Assembly (NCBI GenBank): GCA_934203205.1
Contig: CAKPYV010000001.1
Location: 124,001-188,000, forward strand
Reading direction: 5' to 3'
Length of the DNA: 64,000 nucleotides
Origin: an uncultured Anaerovibrio sp.
Lineage (GTDB): Bacteria; Bacillota; Negativicutes; Selenomonadales; Selenomonadaceae
The notes below the pieces were generated by a model. That model was not told the origin of the DNA. It did not search any database and worked only from the letters and a program-made list of their open reading frames with translations. Numbering within the stretch: the first letter of the stretch is position 1; the number at the start of each line of letters is the position of its first letter. Below are positions 8,864 to 17,312 of this stretch, piece by piece. The position numbers and the translations under genes are program-made.

Positions 8864-9916
8864 ATGAATGGATTTATGCAATCAATAAAAAAACGTCTTA
8901 TTGCTTTAGGTGTAGTATTGGTACTGCTGGCAGCAGCCGGCGGTTATTGGTATGTGGATATATATACCAAAACACCGGAATATACCCTAAAGATGGTGCA
9001 GGAAGCTGTTAGCGATCACAACAAGGAAAAGCTGGACAAGTATGTGGCGGTGGACCATCTGCTGGATACAGCCAGTGATGACATGCTGGATGGCTTGATT
9101 CAGGCTATGGTGCCAGCTACAGGAGATACTAGAGAGGCTGTAAGCAATCTTAGCAGAATGTTCAAGACTCCTGTGGTAACAAGCCTGCGAACAGCGGTTA
9201 TGAACTATGTGGAATATGGAAGCTGGACCAATCAGAAAAGCGATGCTAATTCTGTAAATGGCTTGGTGGATGCAGATATGATTGTCAATCGGATAGGTCT
9301 GCCATCTATAGAGTTCCAAAAGCTGGATTCTATGGCCGTGGATAAGGAGGAGGGCACAGCCCTGGCCAAGGTCAGGGTGTTGCAGACAGATTCCAATGAG
9401 GAATTTGTCCTTGATGTGGAACTATGTCAGCAGCAGGATGGCTTGTGGCAGGTATATGAAATTGTTAATTTCAAGGATTTCATAGAAAAGCTGCAAAACA
9501 TTCACCAGCAACAGGTTAAGACCTATTTGGAGGAGTCCTCTCAGCTTATGGCTCAGCATGATGCTGTTATTGCCGAAAGCCAGCAGAAAATAACTGCTAT
9601 TTTGGCAGGGGGCACTCTGGGAAATGACAGTATTCGCAGTCAGGTAAAGCAGGTTTCTGAGGAGCAGGTGGCAGATTGGCAAAGCCGTAAGACTGAGCTG
9701 GAGGCTATGGAGGTGCCAGATGCAGCAGGCAGTCTCCACAGATTAAGATTGAAAATCTGTGATGCCCGCATTGAAGCGTCGGCAAACTATGCCAAGTGGA
9801 TGGATGATAAAAAAGCCGCTACCATTAGGGCTTCAGATAATAGCATGAAAATTGCCAAAACCTTGGAAAAGGATGCAGAACTGCTTACCAAGCAGGTTAA
9901 TGCCCATGTGAAATAA
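8864..9916 (+). CDS. uncharacterised membrane-anchored protein
   Basis: This 350-residue protein is not recognised beyond a general resemblance to DUF2939-like extracytoplasmic proteins (a YWY…TPEYTLKMVQEAV region just after the membrane segment). One hydrophobic helix (about 12–30) follows a short KKR-containing cytoplasmic tail, so the rest probably lies outside the cytoplasm. Residues about 30–210 look globular. The C-terminal third is rich in Gln, Glu and Lys and looks helical. ATG at 8864 fits an AAAGGG ribosome site 8 bases upstream. It lies 33 bases after mnmA and 14 before another membrane-anchored gene, suggesting one unit of related function. Confidence 0.6.
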   Translation: MNGFMQSIKKRLIALGVVLVLLAAAGGYWYVDIYTKTPEYTLKMVQEAVSDHNKEKLDKYVAVDHLLDTASDDMLDGLIQAMVPATGDTREAVSNLSRMFKTPVVTSLRTAVMNYVEYGSWTNQKSDANSVNGLVDADMIVNRIGLPSIEFQKLDSMAVDKEEGTALAKVRVLQTDSNEEFVLDVELCQQQDGLWQVYEIVNFKDFIEKLQNIHQQQVKTYLEESSQLMAQHDAVIAESQQKITAILAGGTLGNDSIRSQVKQVSEEQVADWQSRKTELEAMEVPDAAGSLHRLRLKICDARIEASANYAKWMDDKKAATIRASDNSMKIAKTLEKDAELLTKQVNAHVK

Positions 9917-9930
9917 GGAAGTATATATAT

Positions 9931-10791
9931 ATGAATGATGAAAAAATGAACAATTTGGAGCATACTCAGCCTCTGCCTCGTGTTAGTCCCGATATGGAGG
10001 AGCAGCGGACTCAGCTGTTAAACCCCAAGAAGGTACGGGAATTGGAGCCAATCAAGGTAGTGAATCCTCATCAGGAATATGCTGAAAATGGGGAAAGGCA
10101 CGGTAATGTTCCGCCCTACAATAACCAACCATATAATAATCAACCACAAAAGCCTGTGGAAACTACTGGCTCTCAGGGGAAAGGAAAAATGGCAGCTTTG
10201 CTGGTCGTTGGTTTTGTACTGGCAGCCTTTTTCGGTGCAGCTCTTTCTGGCTATATGAGTGAACAGCAGGCCAAGAAGGATGCTTTGGATAATCAGCAGC
10301 AGCAGGCTGCTCGTCAGCTGCGGGATGCAGATAGTCAGAAGCAGTCTTTGCAACAGCAAAAAGCAGATTTGGAAGAAAAATACCAAAATCTGTTGGCCCA
10401 GCAGAAGGAAGCCCAGTCTTTGGCGGACAAGCTAAAGGGACAGCAGGAACAGCAAAGTAAGACAACTCAGGACAAATCTGCTGCCGGCAAGGTTATAGAC
10501 AAAATTACCGGGGATGCAGGCAAGCAGAAAAAGGAAGCTGCGGAGACAGATGCCAAGGCCAGCCAGGCTCAGCAGAAGCTGGATGAGCTGAATCAGTCAG
10601 TACAGGCTGCAGGGGCAGCTATTGATGAGGTTAATGCTCAGATGGACAATCTGGATTCCCTTCGCCAGCAGGCTCAGTCCATGAAGGATGATGTCAGCAA
10701 GGCCTATAACGAAAATAAGGATCTTGTGGACAGCCTTTTGCATTATGCTTCTCTGGGGCTGGAATCCTTCAAAGGACTATTGGCAAAATAA
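9931..10791 (+). CDS. uncharacterised membrane protein with long coiled coil
   Basis: This 286-residue protein is not recognised. The first 86 residues are hydrophilic and Pro/Asn-rich, with a small repeat (PYNNQ twice at about 63–71). A single membrane helix follows at about 87–108. The remainder is Gln/Lys/Glu/Ala-rich with heptad character (about 110–265), a long coiled coil that would lie outside the membrane. The layout (disordered cytoplasmic tail, one helix, coiled coil) suggests a scaffold or envelope-spanning structural protein, but this is inference. It is cotranscribed with the membrane-anchored gene just upstream and lies 48 bases before the ABC importer genes. Confidence 0.55.
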   Translation: MNDEKMNNLEHTQPLPRVSPDMEEQRTQLLNPKKVRELEPIKVVNPHQEYAENGERHGNVPPYNNQPYNNQPQKPVETTGSQGKGKMAALLVVGFVLAAFFGAALSGYMSEQQAKKDALDNQQQQAARQLRDADSQKQSLQQQKADLEEKYQNLLAQQKEAQSLADKLKGQQEQQSKTTQDKSAAGKVIDKITGDAGKQKKEAAETDAKASQAQQKLDELNQSVQAAGAAIDEVNAQMDNLDSLRQQAQSMKDDVSKAYNENKDLVDSLLHYASLGLESFKGLLAK

Positions 10792-10839
10792 GGCTTTGCC
10801 TGAGAATAATAAGCGATGCTACAAGGAGGAAAATTTTTT

Positions 10840-11781
10840 ATGAATAAGTATTTAATAATGGTTATGGCCATGCTGTTGGCTCTTGGCACTTTGGCAGGCT
10901 GTGGCAATCAGCAGGCTCAGGACAAGAAGGAACTGCAGGAGGTTTCTATTGGCGTTATGCCAGATATTGATTCTGTGCCAATTATCATCGCCCAGGAAAA
11001 GGGCTATTTTGCTGAGGAAGGCCTGAAGGTCGATATTCAGAAGTTTAAGAGTGCTATGGATAGAGATGCAGCCCTCCAGAGCGGCAATCTGGATGGAGCC
11101 ATTTCTGATATGTTGGCGGTAGCTTTTGCTAAGTCCGGTGGCTTTGATGTAAAGGTTACTTCCTATACCGATGGTACTTACAAGCTGATTGCTGGCAAGG
11201 ATGAAAAGGCACAGAAGCCACAGGACCTGGCAGGCAAGGATGTGGCTGTATCCAAGAATACCATTATTGAATACGTAACTGATAGAATTACTGCTGGTCA
11301 GAATATGCCAGAGGGCAGTCTGAACAAGGTGGTAATTCCTCAGATTCCTACCCGTTTAGAAATGCTGCAGAACGGCAAGCTGGCAGCAGCTACCTTGCCA
11401 GAGCCTATGGGCTCTATTGCCATTGCCAGCGGTTGTCATTTTGTTACTGATTCTGAGGCCATGGGCATTAATCCTGGTGTTATGATGTTTACCGCCAAGG
11501 CTGTTGATGAAAAGAAAGCTGAGCTGCAAGCGTTTTATCGCGCCTATAACAAGGCTGTGCAGTATCTCAATGACCATCCACAGGATGAATACATGGATTT
11601 GGTAATTGAGAAAAGCGGTTTCCCTGCAGCAGCTAAGACAGCTTTGAAATTCCCTAAATATCGGGAGGCTGGTCTGCCAGAGGAAAAGGATGTTACTGAG
11701 TGCCTGAACTGGATGCAGCAGAAGGGCTTGATTAAGAGCAATTACAGCTATGCTGAGCTTGTTGTGGATTTGAATAAGTAA
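10840..11781 (+). CDS. ABC importer substrate-binding lipoprotein (NMT1/SsuA-like)
   Basis: This 313-residue lipoprotein has a signal peptide ending in the lipobox LAGC. It is a periplasmic-type binding protein of the nitrate/sulfonate/thiamine-precursor class; IGVMPDIDSVPIIIAQEKGYF and GNLDGAISDM are typical of it. The strong AAGGAGG ribosome site fixes the ATG at 10840. ATPase and permease genes follow immediately, making a complete three-gene importer. No TPP riboswitch, sulfonate monooxygenase or nitrate gene is nearby, so the ligand is unknown. A small anion or a pyrimidine-like thiamine precursor is a guess only. Confidence 0.85.
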   Translation: MNKYLIMVMAMLLALGTLAGCGNQQAQDKKELQEVSIGVMPDIDSVPIIIAQEKGYFAEEGLKVDIQKFKSAMDRDAALQSGNLDGAISDMLAVAFAKSGGFDVKVTSYTDGTYKLIAGKDEKAQKPQDLAGKDVAVSKNTIIEYVTDRITAGQNMPEGSLNKVVIPQIPTRLEMLQNGKLAAATLPEPMGSIAIASGCHFVTDSEAMGINPGVMMFTAKAVDEKKAELQAFYRAYNKAVQYLNDHPQDEYMDLVIEKSGFPAAAKTALKFPKYREAGLPEEKDVTECLNWMQQKGLIKSNYSYAELVVDLNK

Positions 11782-11785
11782 GCCT

Positions 11786-12553
11786 ATGATTAAGGTTGAA
11801 AATGTATCTGTAAAGTACAAAACCGACAGTGATATGTACACTGCTATTGCTAATGTGAATCTGGAGATTCCAGATGGAGGCACCTGTGCGGTTATTGGCC
11901 CGTCTGGCTGTGGTAAATCCACCTTGTTGAAATGTATTGCAGGTCTTATTCCGGAGTATGAGGGACAGGTTTACATTAACGGGGAGGCGGTTAATCCTCG
12001 TGCGCAAACCATCGGCTTTATGCCTCAGAATTATGGTCTGCTGCCTTGGAAAACAGTGGTGGATAATATTCGTTTGGGTATGAAAATCAAAAAGGCACCG
12101 GAGCTTTTGGACAGAAATGTGATCAAGCAGTTGATGCGCCAGCTAGGCATTGAGGGACTGGGACATCGCTATCCCGTAGAGCTTAGTGGCGGTCAACAGC
12201 AGAGAGTGGCCTTGGCCAGGGTTTTTGCCCTCCAGCCAGATGTATTGCTGATGGATGAGCCGTTTTCTGCCTTGGATGCCATTACTAGAGAGGAAATGCA
12301 GGATATTTTCTTGAATCTCTGGCGGAAGTTCAATGTTTCCACCATCTTTGTTACCCATTATGTGGAGGAGGCTCTTTATCTGGGGCAGAAAATTGTGGTT
12401 TTGTCAGCCCATACTGGCGGCATTAGCCAGATTATTGACAATCATCTTTTTGGGGGCAAAGATATCAGGAAGAAGCAGGAGTTTTTTGAAATGGGACTAA
12501 AGCTTCGCAATCTAATTAAAAAGGACTGGAATCAGATATGGGAAAATCAGTGA
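11786..12553 (+). CDS. ABC importer ATP-binding protein
   Basis: This 255-residue ATPase has Walker A GPSGCGKST (38–46), a Q-loop in FMPQNYGLLPW, the signature LSGGQQQR and Walker B VLLMDEP. It belongs to the nitrate/taurine/sulfonate importer ATPase class (SsuB/TauB/ThiZ-like). It starts 4 bases after the binding-protein gene and its end overlaps the permease start by 16 bases, so the three genes form one tight operon. Confidence 0.93.
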   Translation: MIKVENVSVKYKTDSDMYTAIANVNLEIPDGGTCAVIGPSGCGKSTLLKCIAGLIPEYEGQVYINGEAVNPRAQTIGFMPQNYGLLPWKTVVDNIRLGMKIKKAPELLDRNVIKQLMRQLGIEGLGHRYPVELSGGQQQRVALARVFALQPDVLLMDEPFSALDAITREEMQDIFLNLWRKFNVSTIFVTHYVEEALYLGQKIVVLSAHTGGISQIIDNHLFGGKDIRKKQEFFEMGLKLRNLIKKDWNQIWENQ

Positions 12554-13281
12554 GCACCTGGTATTTGGCGGCAGCAGTATTTCTGACTATTGTATGGTGG
12601 ATAGCCTCGGAAATTGTTCAGCTGCCTATTATTCCCAGCCCTCTGTTGGTGGCGGAGAATATGTCAGATATCTTCATGGATTATATTGCTATTCATAGTA
12701 TCTACAGCCTGTGGCGCATAGCTGCAGGCCTTTTGCTGGCAGTGGTGGTGGGCTTGCCACTGGGGGTAATTATGGGGTATTGCCCCAAATGGGACAGATT
12801 TCTATCTCCCTTGGTTTATCTAACCTATCCCATTCCTAAAATTGCCCTGCTGCCTATTTTGATGCTGCTTTTTGGGGTGGGGGAATCATCTAAGATTATT
12901 ATGATTTTCCTAATAATTCTTTTTCAGGTTGTGGTGGCTGTGCGGGACGGTATCAGAGCCATTCCCCGTGAGACTTTATATCCCTTGTATTCACTGGGAG
13001 CAGGTTTTAAGGATATTTTCTTCGAGGTACTGTGGCCAGCCTCCCTGCCTAAGTTTATTACAGCTATCAGGGTAGCATTGGCCACAGCCATTTCCGTGCT
13101 TTTCTTTACGGAAACCTTTGGCACCAGATACGGCATGGGTTATTTTATTATGGATGCCTGGCTGAGAGTTAATTATCTGGAAATGTACTCAGGTATTGTG
13201 GTATTAAGTTTAATTGGCCTGGTACTATTCACTACCATAGATTTGATTGAACAGCACGCCTGTCACTGGCAGTATAAGTGA
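12538..13281 (+). CDS. ABC importer permease (SsuC/TauC-like)
   Basis: This 247-residue integral membrane protein has about six hydrophobic segments. The conserved cytoplasmic loop of binding-protein-dependent permeases, which contacts the ATPase, spans about residues 145–175 (LYSLGAGFKDIFFEVLWPA). It overlaps the 3' end of the ATPase gene by 16 bases, implying coupled translation. No terminator is obvious directly downstream. Confidence 0.92.
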   Translation: MGKSVSTWYLAAAVFLTIVWWIASEIVQLPIIPSPLLVAENMSDIFMDYIAIHSIYSLWRIAAGLLLAVVVGLPLGVIMGYCPKWDRFLSPLVYLTYPIPKIALLPILMLLFGVGESSKIIMIFLIILFQVVVAVRDGIRAIPRETLYPLYSLGAGFKDIFFEVLWPASLPKFITAIRVALATAISVLFFTETFGTRYGMGYFIMDAWLRVNYLEMYSGIVVLSLIGLVLFTTIDLIEQHACHWQYK

Positions 13282-13338
13282 TAAGGTAAGTGGAATGAAC
13301 ATAAGTAAATTCTTACTGTACAAATTTACTATTGTGAT

Positions 13339-13361
13339 TATATTATCTTTATGATAATATA
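13339..13361. repeat. 9-bp perfect inverted repeat upstream of the ComFB-like gene
   Basis: TATATTATC (13339–13347) and GATAATATA (13353–13361) flank TTTAT. It lies 47 bases before the ComFB-like start, in a promoter-like AT-rich region, and could be an operator. Its half-sites face the opposite way to the classical Fur box, so Fur is not assumed. Confidence 0.45.
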
Positions 13362-13407
13362 TAGTACGGGATAGAAGTAAAGTTGTAATTAGGGGATGGT
13401 TGATGTT

Positions 13408-13716
13408 ATGACAATTCAGTTCGACAAGGATACCCTGAAGGATGTACATGTTACTAATGTGGTGGAGAGATTGATTGATGAAGAATTTCCTACCGTTATG
13501 AAAAAGTTTCCTGATGCCTGCTGTTGTTCTCAGTGTCTGTCAGATATTAAGGCTTTGGCTTTGAATGGCCTTAGGCCTAGATATGTGTCTACAGATAGAG
13601 GGGATCTTTTTGAGCGGGTGCATATTAGTGATATGATGGTGAAGGTAGAGGCTCTCCGGGCTATGACCGAGGCTGTAGAAAAAGTATCCCGTAATCAGCG
13701 CCATGCGCTTGACTAA
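13408..13716 (+). CDS. ComFB-like late competence protein
   Basis: This 102-residue protein matches the ComFB family: the N-terminal VTNVVERLIDEE, a cysteine cluster (Cys38–40 and Cys43 in ACCCSQC), then ALNGLRPRYV, as in family members that bind metal through these cysteines. The function is unknown; in Bacillus subtilis comFB lies in the comF operon, but here no comFA or comFC is adjacent. ATG at 13408 is preferred over 13396 because AGGGG ends 12 bases before it and directly abuts the earlier ATG. The gene stands alone between the importer and HU. Confidence 0.75.
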   Translation: MTIQFDKDTLKDVHVTNVVERLIDEEFPTVMKKFPDACCCSQCLSDIKALALNGLRPRYVSTDRGDLFERVHISDMMVKVEALRAMTEAVEKVSRNQRHALD

Positions 13717-13756
13717 AAGCAAAGTGACTGCATAATCAAATAAATTTTGAAATTAG

Positions 13757-13804
13757 GATGGCATGGCCATAAGCAGATAAATTTCTGCTATGGTGGATGC
13801 CATC
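13757..13804 (+). other. strong hairpin downstream of the ComFB-like gene
   Basis: GATGGCAT (13757–13764) pairs with ATGCCATC (13797–13804), and an inner CCATA..AGCAGA arm pairs with TCTGC-TATGG, giving a long two-part stem. The trailing sequence is only moderately T-rich (TTCTCGTATTTTGG), so it is either a weak terminator or a structured RNA end. Confidence 0.45.
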
Positions 13805-13895
13805 TTCTCGTATTTTGGTGGATTATCTTATGCTGCAATATCAGCAGGAAAAGGCTAAGAATCGGAAGTAAAAGGGCTGTAAATAGAAAAAATAT

Positions 13896-13924
13896 TTGCC
13901 AAACAACAGAATATGTGGTATTAT
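13896..13924 (+). promoter_or_regulatory. promoter of the HU gene
   Basis: TTGCCA (13896–13901) and TATTAT (13919–13924) are separated by 17 bases. They lie 36 bases upstream of the HU ATG. Confidence 0.7.
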
Positions 13925-13960
13925 CAACATCGTATTAAGTACGAAAGGGGATATAAACCT

Positions 13961-14236
13961 ATGACTAAAGCAGAATTGATTGCAAGTGTTGCAAAAAAAG
14001 CAGAGATTACCCAGAAGGATACCGAGGCTGTTGTAAACGCATTCTTCAGCACTGTTCAGGAGACTCTGGCGAAGGGAGAGAATGTTCAGGTTATCGGATT
14101 TGGTACTTTCGAGGTTAGAGATCGTGCTGCCCGCACTGGCCGCAACCCTCAGACTGGTGAGGAGATTAAGATTGCCGCTGCCAAGGTTCCAGCTTTCAAG
14201 GCAGGCAAGGCATTGAAGGACGCTGTTAATAAGTAA
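13961..14236 (+). CDS. hup: HU family DNA-binding protein
   Basis: This 91-residue histone-like protein begins TKAELIASVAKKA and has the DNA-bending arm signature (GFGTFEVRDRAARTGRNPQTG at about 46–66) and the VPAFKAGKALKDAV C-terminus. It forms nucleoid-compacting dimers. The start follows GAAAGGGG; an upstream in-frame extension has no ribosome site. It has its own promoter and terminator, so it is monocistronic, as expected of a highly expressed nucleoid gene. Confidence 0.96.
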   Translation: MTKAELIASVAKKAEITQKDTEAVVNAFFSTVQETLAKGENVQVIGFGTFEVRDRAARTGRNPQTGEEIKIAAAKVPAFKAGKALKDAVNK

Positions 14237-14255
14237 TCCTTCTTTATCTTTCGTG

Positions 14256-14292
14256 AATAAGCTGTTGGTTTTGGTGCTAACAGCTTATTTTT
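14256..14292 (+). terminator. terminator after HU
   Basis: A 10-bp stem ATAAGCTGTT/AACAGCTTAT (14257–14266 and 14279–14288) is followed by T residues. Confidence 0.85.
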
Positions 14293-14413
14293 ATGAATTT
14301 AAAAAAATTTATAAAATAAGCAGGAATTTTAAAAAAAATAGCGAATTACATATATGTATAATGAATTTGCATTGGTACCTGTCGTATTCAAAAATAAACA
14401 GGAGGGATGTTTT

Positions 14414-16243
14414 ATGTCTAGTGTCAAGGGGATTAATCCATGGGGAGAGATTCAGTCTATTAAAACCAAGCTGATAGCGGTTATTGCAGGAGCTTCTGTG
14501 GTTACGGCTTTGTGCATGGGAGGTTTTTTTATCTTTTCTCAGATTCAGGCCAATCATCAGCAGCTGGCTCATTATCGGGAAACTTTGGAGAAAAATGTAG
14601 AATACAGTCTTAAGGGGGAGACTCAGGTTGCCTACAGCATTCTGGATGAGTTCTACAAGAAACAGCAAAGTGGTGAGCTGACTCAGGAGCAGGCTCAGAA
14701 AGCTGCAGCAGATGCGGTGAGAGATTTGCGTTATAATGATGGTAAAGGCTATTTCTATGTAGATACCACTGAGGGAGTCAATGTGGTACTGCTGGGCAGA
14801 GCTGCTGAGGGTAAATCCAGAATAGATTCTGTGGATCCTCAGGGCAAGTACTACATCAAGGAAATGATTCAAAATGGTATGGCTGAGGGAGGCGGCTTCA
14901 CTGATTTGATGTTTGCCAAGCCTAATACCACAGAGCCATTGCCAAAGCGTAATTATACCGTATGCTTCAAGCCTTGGAATTGGGTAATTGGTACAGGTAT
15001 CTGGATTGATGATATTGATACCATGGTGGCTGAGGAAAAAGCCATGCTGGAGTCAGAGTTGAAAAGTGACATTATAGTGGCAGTTACTGTAATGGTAGTA
15101 CTTTTTGTGCTGATTGCAGCCTTTGCTTTCTACATGGGCAAGCAGATTGCCCTGCCTATTCAGTTGGCAGCTAAGCGAATCAATTATCTGGGAGAGGGAG
15201 ATTATCGTGCCCATCAGGATGAGGATATTGATGAAATCAAGCATATGCTGGCGCGGCATGATGAACTGGGAGTAATGGCCAGAGCTATGCAGAATATGCG
15301 CCTAAAGCAGTCTGAGCTGATGCAGCAGATTGTCACTACCGCAGAATATTTGGCAGCTGCTTCTGAGGAGCTGACTTCTACCTCTGAGCAGGCGGCTACA
15401 GTCAGCAAGTCCATTGCCGAATCTGTTATGAATGTAGCAGGCAGCTGTAGTGAGCAGTTCAATCAGGTGGAAACAGCTTCCAGCAGTGTGAACAATCTTA
15501 CCGCCCATATGGAGGAGTTCTCCGCAACCCTGAGAGAGACTGTAAGCCAGGTACAGGAAACCAATGATGTGGCAGAAACAGGCCGTACCAATGTAGGCGG
15601 TGCTGTAAGCAATATGGAAACCATAGATACTACAGTAACAGATATTGCGGGAGTTATTGAGCAGCTAGGGGAGAAATCTCAGCAGATCGGCGTGATTATT
15701 GATACTATTTCCTCCATTGCGGAGCAGACCAATTTGCTGGCTCTGAATGCAGCCATTGAGGCTGCTCGGGCTGGCGAGCATGGTCGTGGTTTCGCCGTAG
15801 TTGCAGAGGAGGTTCGCAAGCTGGCTGAGCAGTCTCAGGAATCTGCCGGAGAAATCGCCAAGGTAGTAGTTGGTATTCAGCAGGATACAGAGAATGCCGT
15901 TAAGTCCATGAAGGCTGGTGTAGGCCAGGTTAAGAAGGGAACCGGGGCTGTTAAGGAAGCTGGTTCTTCCTTCGGACATATTGCAGAAATGGTATCCAAG
16001 GTAGCAGATAATTCCAATGCTATGGATGGTGCTGTAACAGAGTTGGCAAATCACACCATGAAGATTAACGAGGCTATTGAAAAGATTAATACCATGAGCC
16101 GTTCTGTGGCCAGCGAGGCAGAGACTGTATCTGCTTCCACTGAGGAAGAAACCGCTTCCATGCTGGAAATTGCCGATGCTAGCCGCAAGCTGGCAGAGCA
16201 GGCCCAGGATTTGCAGAATGCCCTGAGTAAATTTCAGCTTTAA
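14414..16243 (+). CDS. methyl-accepting chemotaxis protein with Cache sensor
   Basis: This 609-residue chemoreceptor has a first membrane helix at about 20–42 and an extracytoplasmic single-Cache-type sensor (about 45–215, including KGYFYVDTTEGVN and PWNWVIGTGIWIDD). A second helix (about 219–242), a HAMP linker and a cytoplasmic signalling domain follow. The signalling hairpin tip (EQTNLLALNAAIEAARAGE) contacts CheA and CheW. The AGGAGGG site fixes the ATG at 14414. The pattern of the Cache domain suggests small organic-acid sensing, but the ligand is unknown. It implies a motile relative, though no flagellar gene is in the window. Confidence 0.93.
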   Translation: MSSVKGINPWGEIQSIKTKLIAVIAGASVVTALCMGGFFIFSQIQANHQQLAHYRETLEKNVEYSLKGETQVAYSILDEFYKKQQSGELTQEQAQKAAADAVRDLRYNDGKGYFYVDTTEGVNVVLLGRAAEGKSRIDSVDPQGKYYIKEMIQNGMAEGGGFTDLMFAKPNTTEPLPKRNYTVCFKPWNWVIGTGIWIDDIDTMVAEEKAMLESELKSDIIVAVTVMVVLFVLIAAFAFYMGKQIALPIQLAAKRINYLGEGDYRAHQDEDIDEIKHMLARHDELGVMARAMQNMRLKQSELMQQIVTTAEYLAAASEELTSTSEQAATVSKSIAESVMNVAGSCSEQFNQVETASSSVNNLTAHMEEFSATLRETVSQVQETNDVAETGRTNVGGAVSNMETIDTTVTDIAGVIEQLGEKSQQIGVIIDTISSIAEQTNLLALNAAIEAARAGEHGRGFAVVAEEVRKLAEQSQESAGEIAKVVVGIQQDTENAVKSMKAGVGQVKKGTGAVKEAGSSFGHIAEMVSKVADNSNAMDGAVTELANHTMKINEAIEKINTMSRSVASEAETVSASTEEETASMLEIADASRKLAEQAQDLQNALSKFQL

Positions 16244-16262
16244 GTAAAAAATTAAAACATAA

Positions 16263-16308
16263 AAAAGCTGGCCTAGTGAGAAGAAATTCTCACTAGGTCA
16301 GCTTTTAA
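16263..16308. terminator. bidirectional terminator between the chemoreceptor and the metal-binding lipoprotein
   Basis: A 20-bp stem with a single G·T position (16263–16282 and 16287–16306) closes a 4-base loop and is flanked by an A-run on one side and a T-run on the other. It serves two convergent genes. Confidence 0.9.
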
Positions 16309-16319
16309 ATTGGCATATT

Positions 16320-17222
16320 TTATTTAAGGGCTTCCTTAAGAGTCTGGGTATTCTGTTTCATTGCGTTGATATAAGCATCCAGAGCCTGTTCATTGGCTTC
16401 GCCAGTAACAATAGGATCCAAAGCATAGATATGAGCACCGGTTTCTCTGGCAATGGTTTCTGCAGCTGTTGGAGAATATTGTGGCTCTGTAAACAACACC
16501 TTGGCTGGCAGCTTGTTTACATCCTTGATAATATCCTCCAGCTCCTGAGGAGATGGCTCAGTACCTGGTTCTCTCTCAATAACCTTGATAATACTCAGGT
16601 TAAATTCCTGAGCAAAATAAGGGAAAGCTTCATGGAAGGTAACAATATCCCGATGGGAAATATCCTTCAACTCATTGTTCATATAGGCCTGCAGCTCCTT
16701 CAGCTTGCCGATATAAACTGCAGCATTGGCCTTGTAGGCTTCAGCGTGGTTGGGATCGGCATCACACAGCTGCTGGGAAATGTTTTCCACCTGCTTAATG
16801 GCATTATCCACATCCAGCCATACATGAGGATTTGGTTGCCCATTTTCTTCCAGAAGGGAGATATCCTTGCTGGCATCAATAACCGTCAGATTTTTGTGCT
16901 CCTTGATTACCTTGTCCAAAAAGGATTCCATGTCGGCACCGTTGGCTACGAAAACATCTGCCTTTTCCAGGGTTTTCATATCATCAGTAGTTAGCTGATA
17001 ATCGTGGAGGCAGCCAGTCTGTGGCTTGGTCATATTTGTAAGTTGTACACCCTCCACACCCTTGGTAATATTGGCTGTAGCAATATACATAGGATAGAAA
17101 GAGGTGACGATGTGCAACTGGCCATCCTTTGGGGAGGTCTGGGGTTCATTGCTGCCACAGCCTGTTAATAAGCTGGTAGATAGCAACAGCATTGTGAGAA
17201 GTAAATAAAATAGTTTCTTCAT
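16320..17222 (-). CDS. zinc/manganese ABC importer substrate-binding lipoprotein (ZnuA-like)
   Basis: This 300-residue cluster A-I metal-binding lipoprotein has signal peptide residues 1–21 with lipobox LTGC (Cys22). The metal ligands of the ZnuA/TroA fold are visible: His73 in CLHDYQ, His133 in NPHVW, His197 in TFHEAF and an Asp near residue 272 in ALDPI. The His-rich loop of many ZnuA proteins is missing, so zinc versus manganese is open. The second Met (17222) is the start because AAGGAG sits 7 bases from it. No permease or ATPase gene is adjacent, so it is an orphan. It has its own promoter and a palindromic operator candidate. Confidence 0.88.
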   Translation of the reverse strand: MKKLFYLLLTMLLLSTSLLTGCGSNEPQTSPKDGQLHIVTSFYPMYIATANITKGVEGVQLTNMTKPQTGCLHDYQLTTDDMKTLEKADVFVANGADMESFLDKVIKEHKNLTVIDASKDISLLEENGQPNPHVWLDVDNAIKQVENISQQLCDADPNHAEAYKANAAVYIGKLKELQAYMNNELKDISHRDIVTFHEAFPYFAQEFNLSIIKVIEREPGTEPSPQELEDIIKDVNKLPAKVLFTEPQYSPTAAETIARETGAHIYALDPIVTGEANEQALDAYINAMKQNTQTLKEALK

Positions 17223-17266
17223 ATGCATTCTCCTTATACAAAAAATAAAACTTAAATCGTGTATAC

Positions 17267-17295
17267 ATCATACCATTTTTGTCAAGGAACAACAA
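17267..17295 (-). promoter_or_regulatory. promoter of the metal-binding lipoprotein gene
   Basis: On the minus strand, TTGTTG (17290–17295) and TATGAT (17267–17272) are 17 bases apart, 45 bases upstream of the start codon. Confidence 0.6.
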
Positions 17296-17297
17296 AT

Positions 17298-17312
17298 TGA
17301 AAATAATTTTCA
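17298..17312. promoter_or_regulatory. Fur-family-like 7-1-7 palindrome
   Basis: TGAAAAT-A-ATTTTCA is a perfect 7-1-7 inverted repeat, the architecture of Fur, Zur and PerR boxes (Bacillus Fur consensus TGATAAT-N-ATTATCA). It directly abuts the -35 box of the ZnuA-like gene. Control by a Fur-family repressor, perhaps the one at 1469–1933, is an inference. Confidence 0.6.

Noticed and set aside
13335..13361. Classical Fur box upstream of the ComFB-like gene
   Set aside because: The half-sites are in the order ATTATC…GATAAT, opposite to the GATAAT-N-ATTATC layout, and the spacing is wrong.
13747..13938. A 63-codon frame between the ComFB-like gene and HU
   Set aside because: It runs through a hairpin and the HU promoter and lacks a ribosome site.
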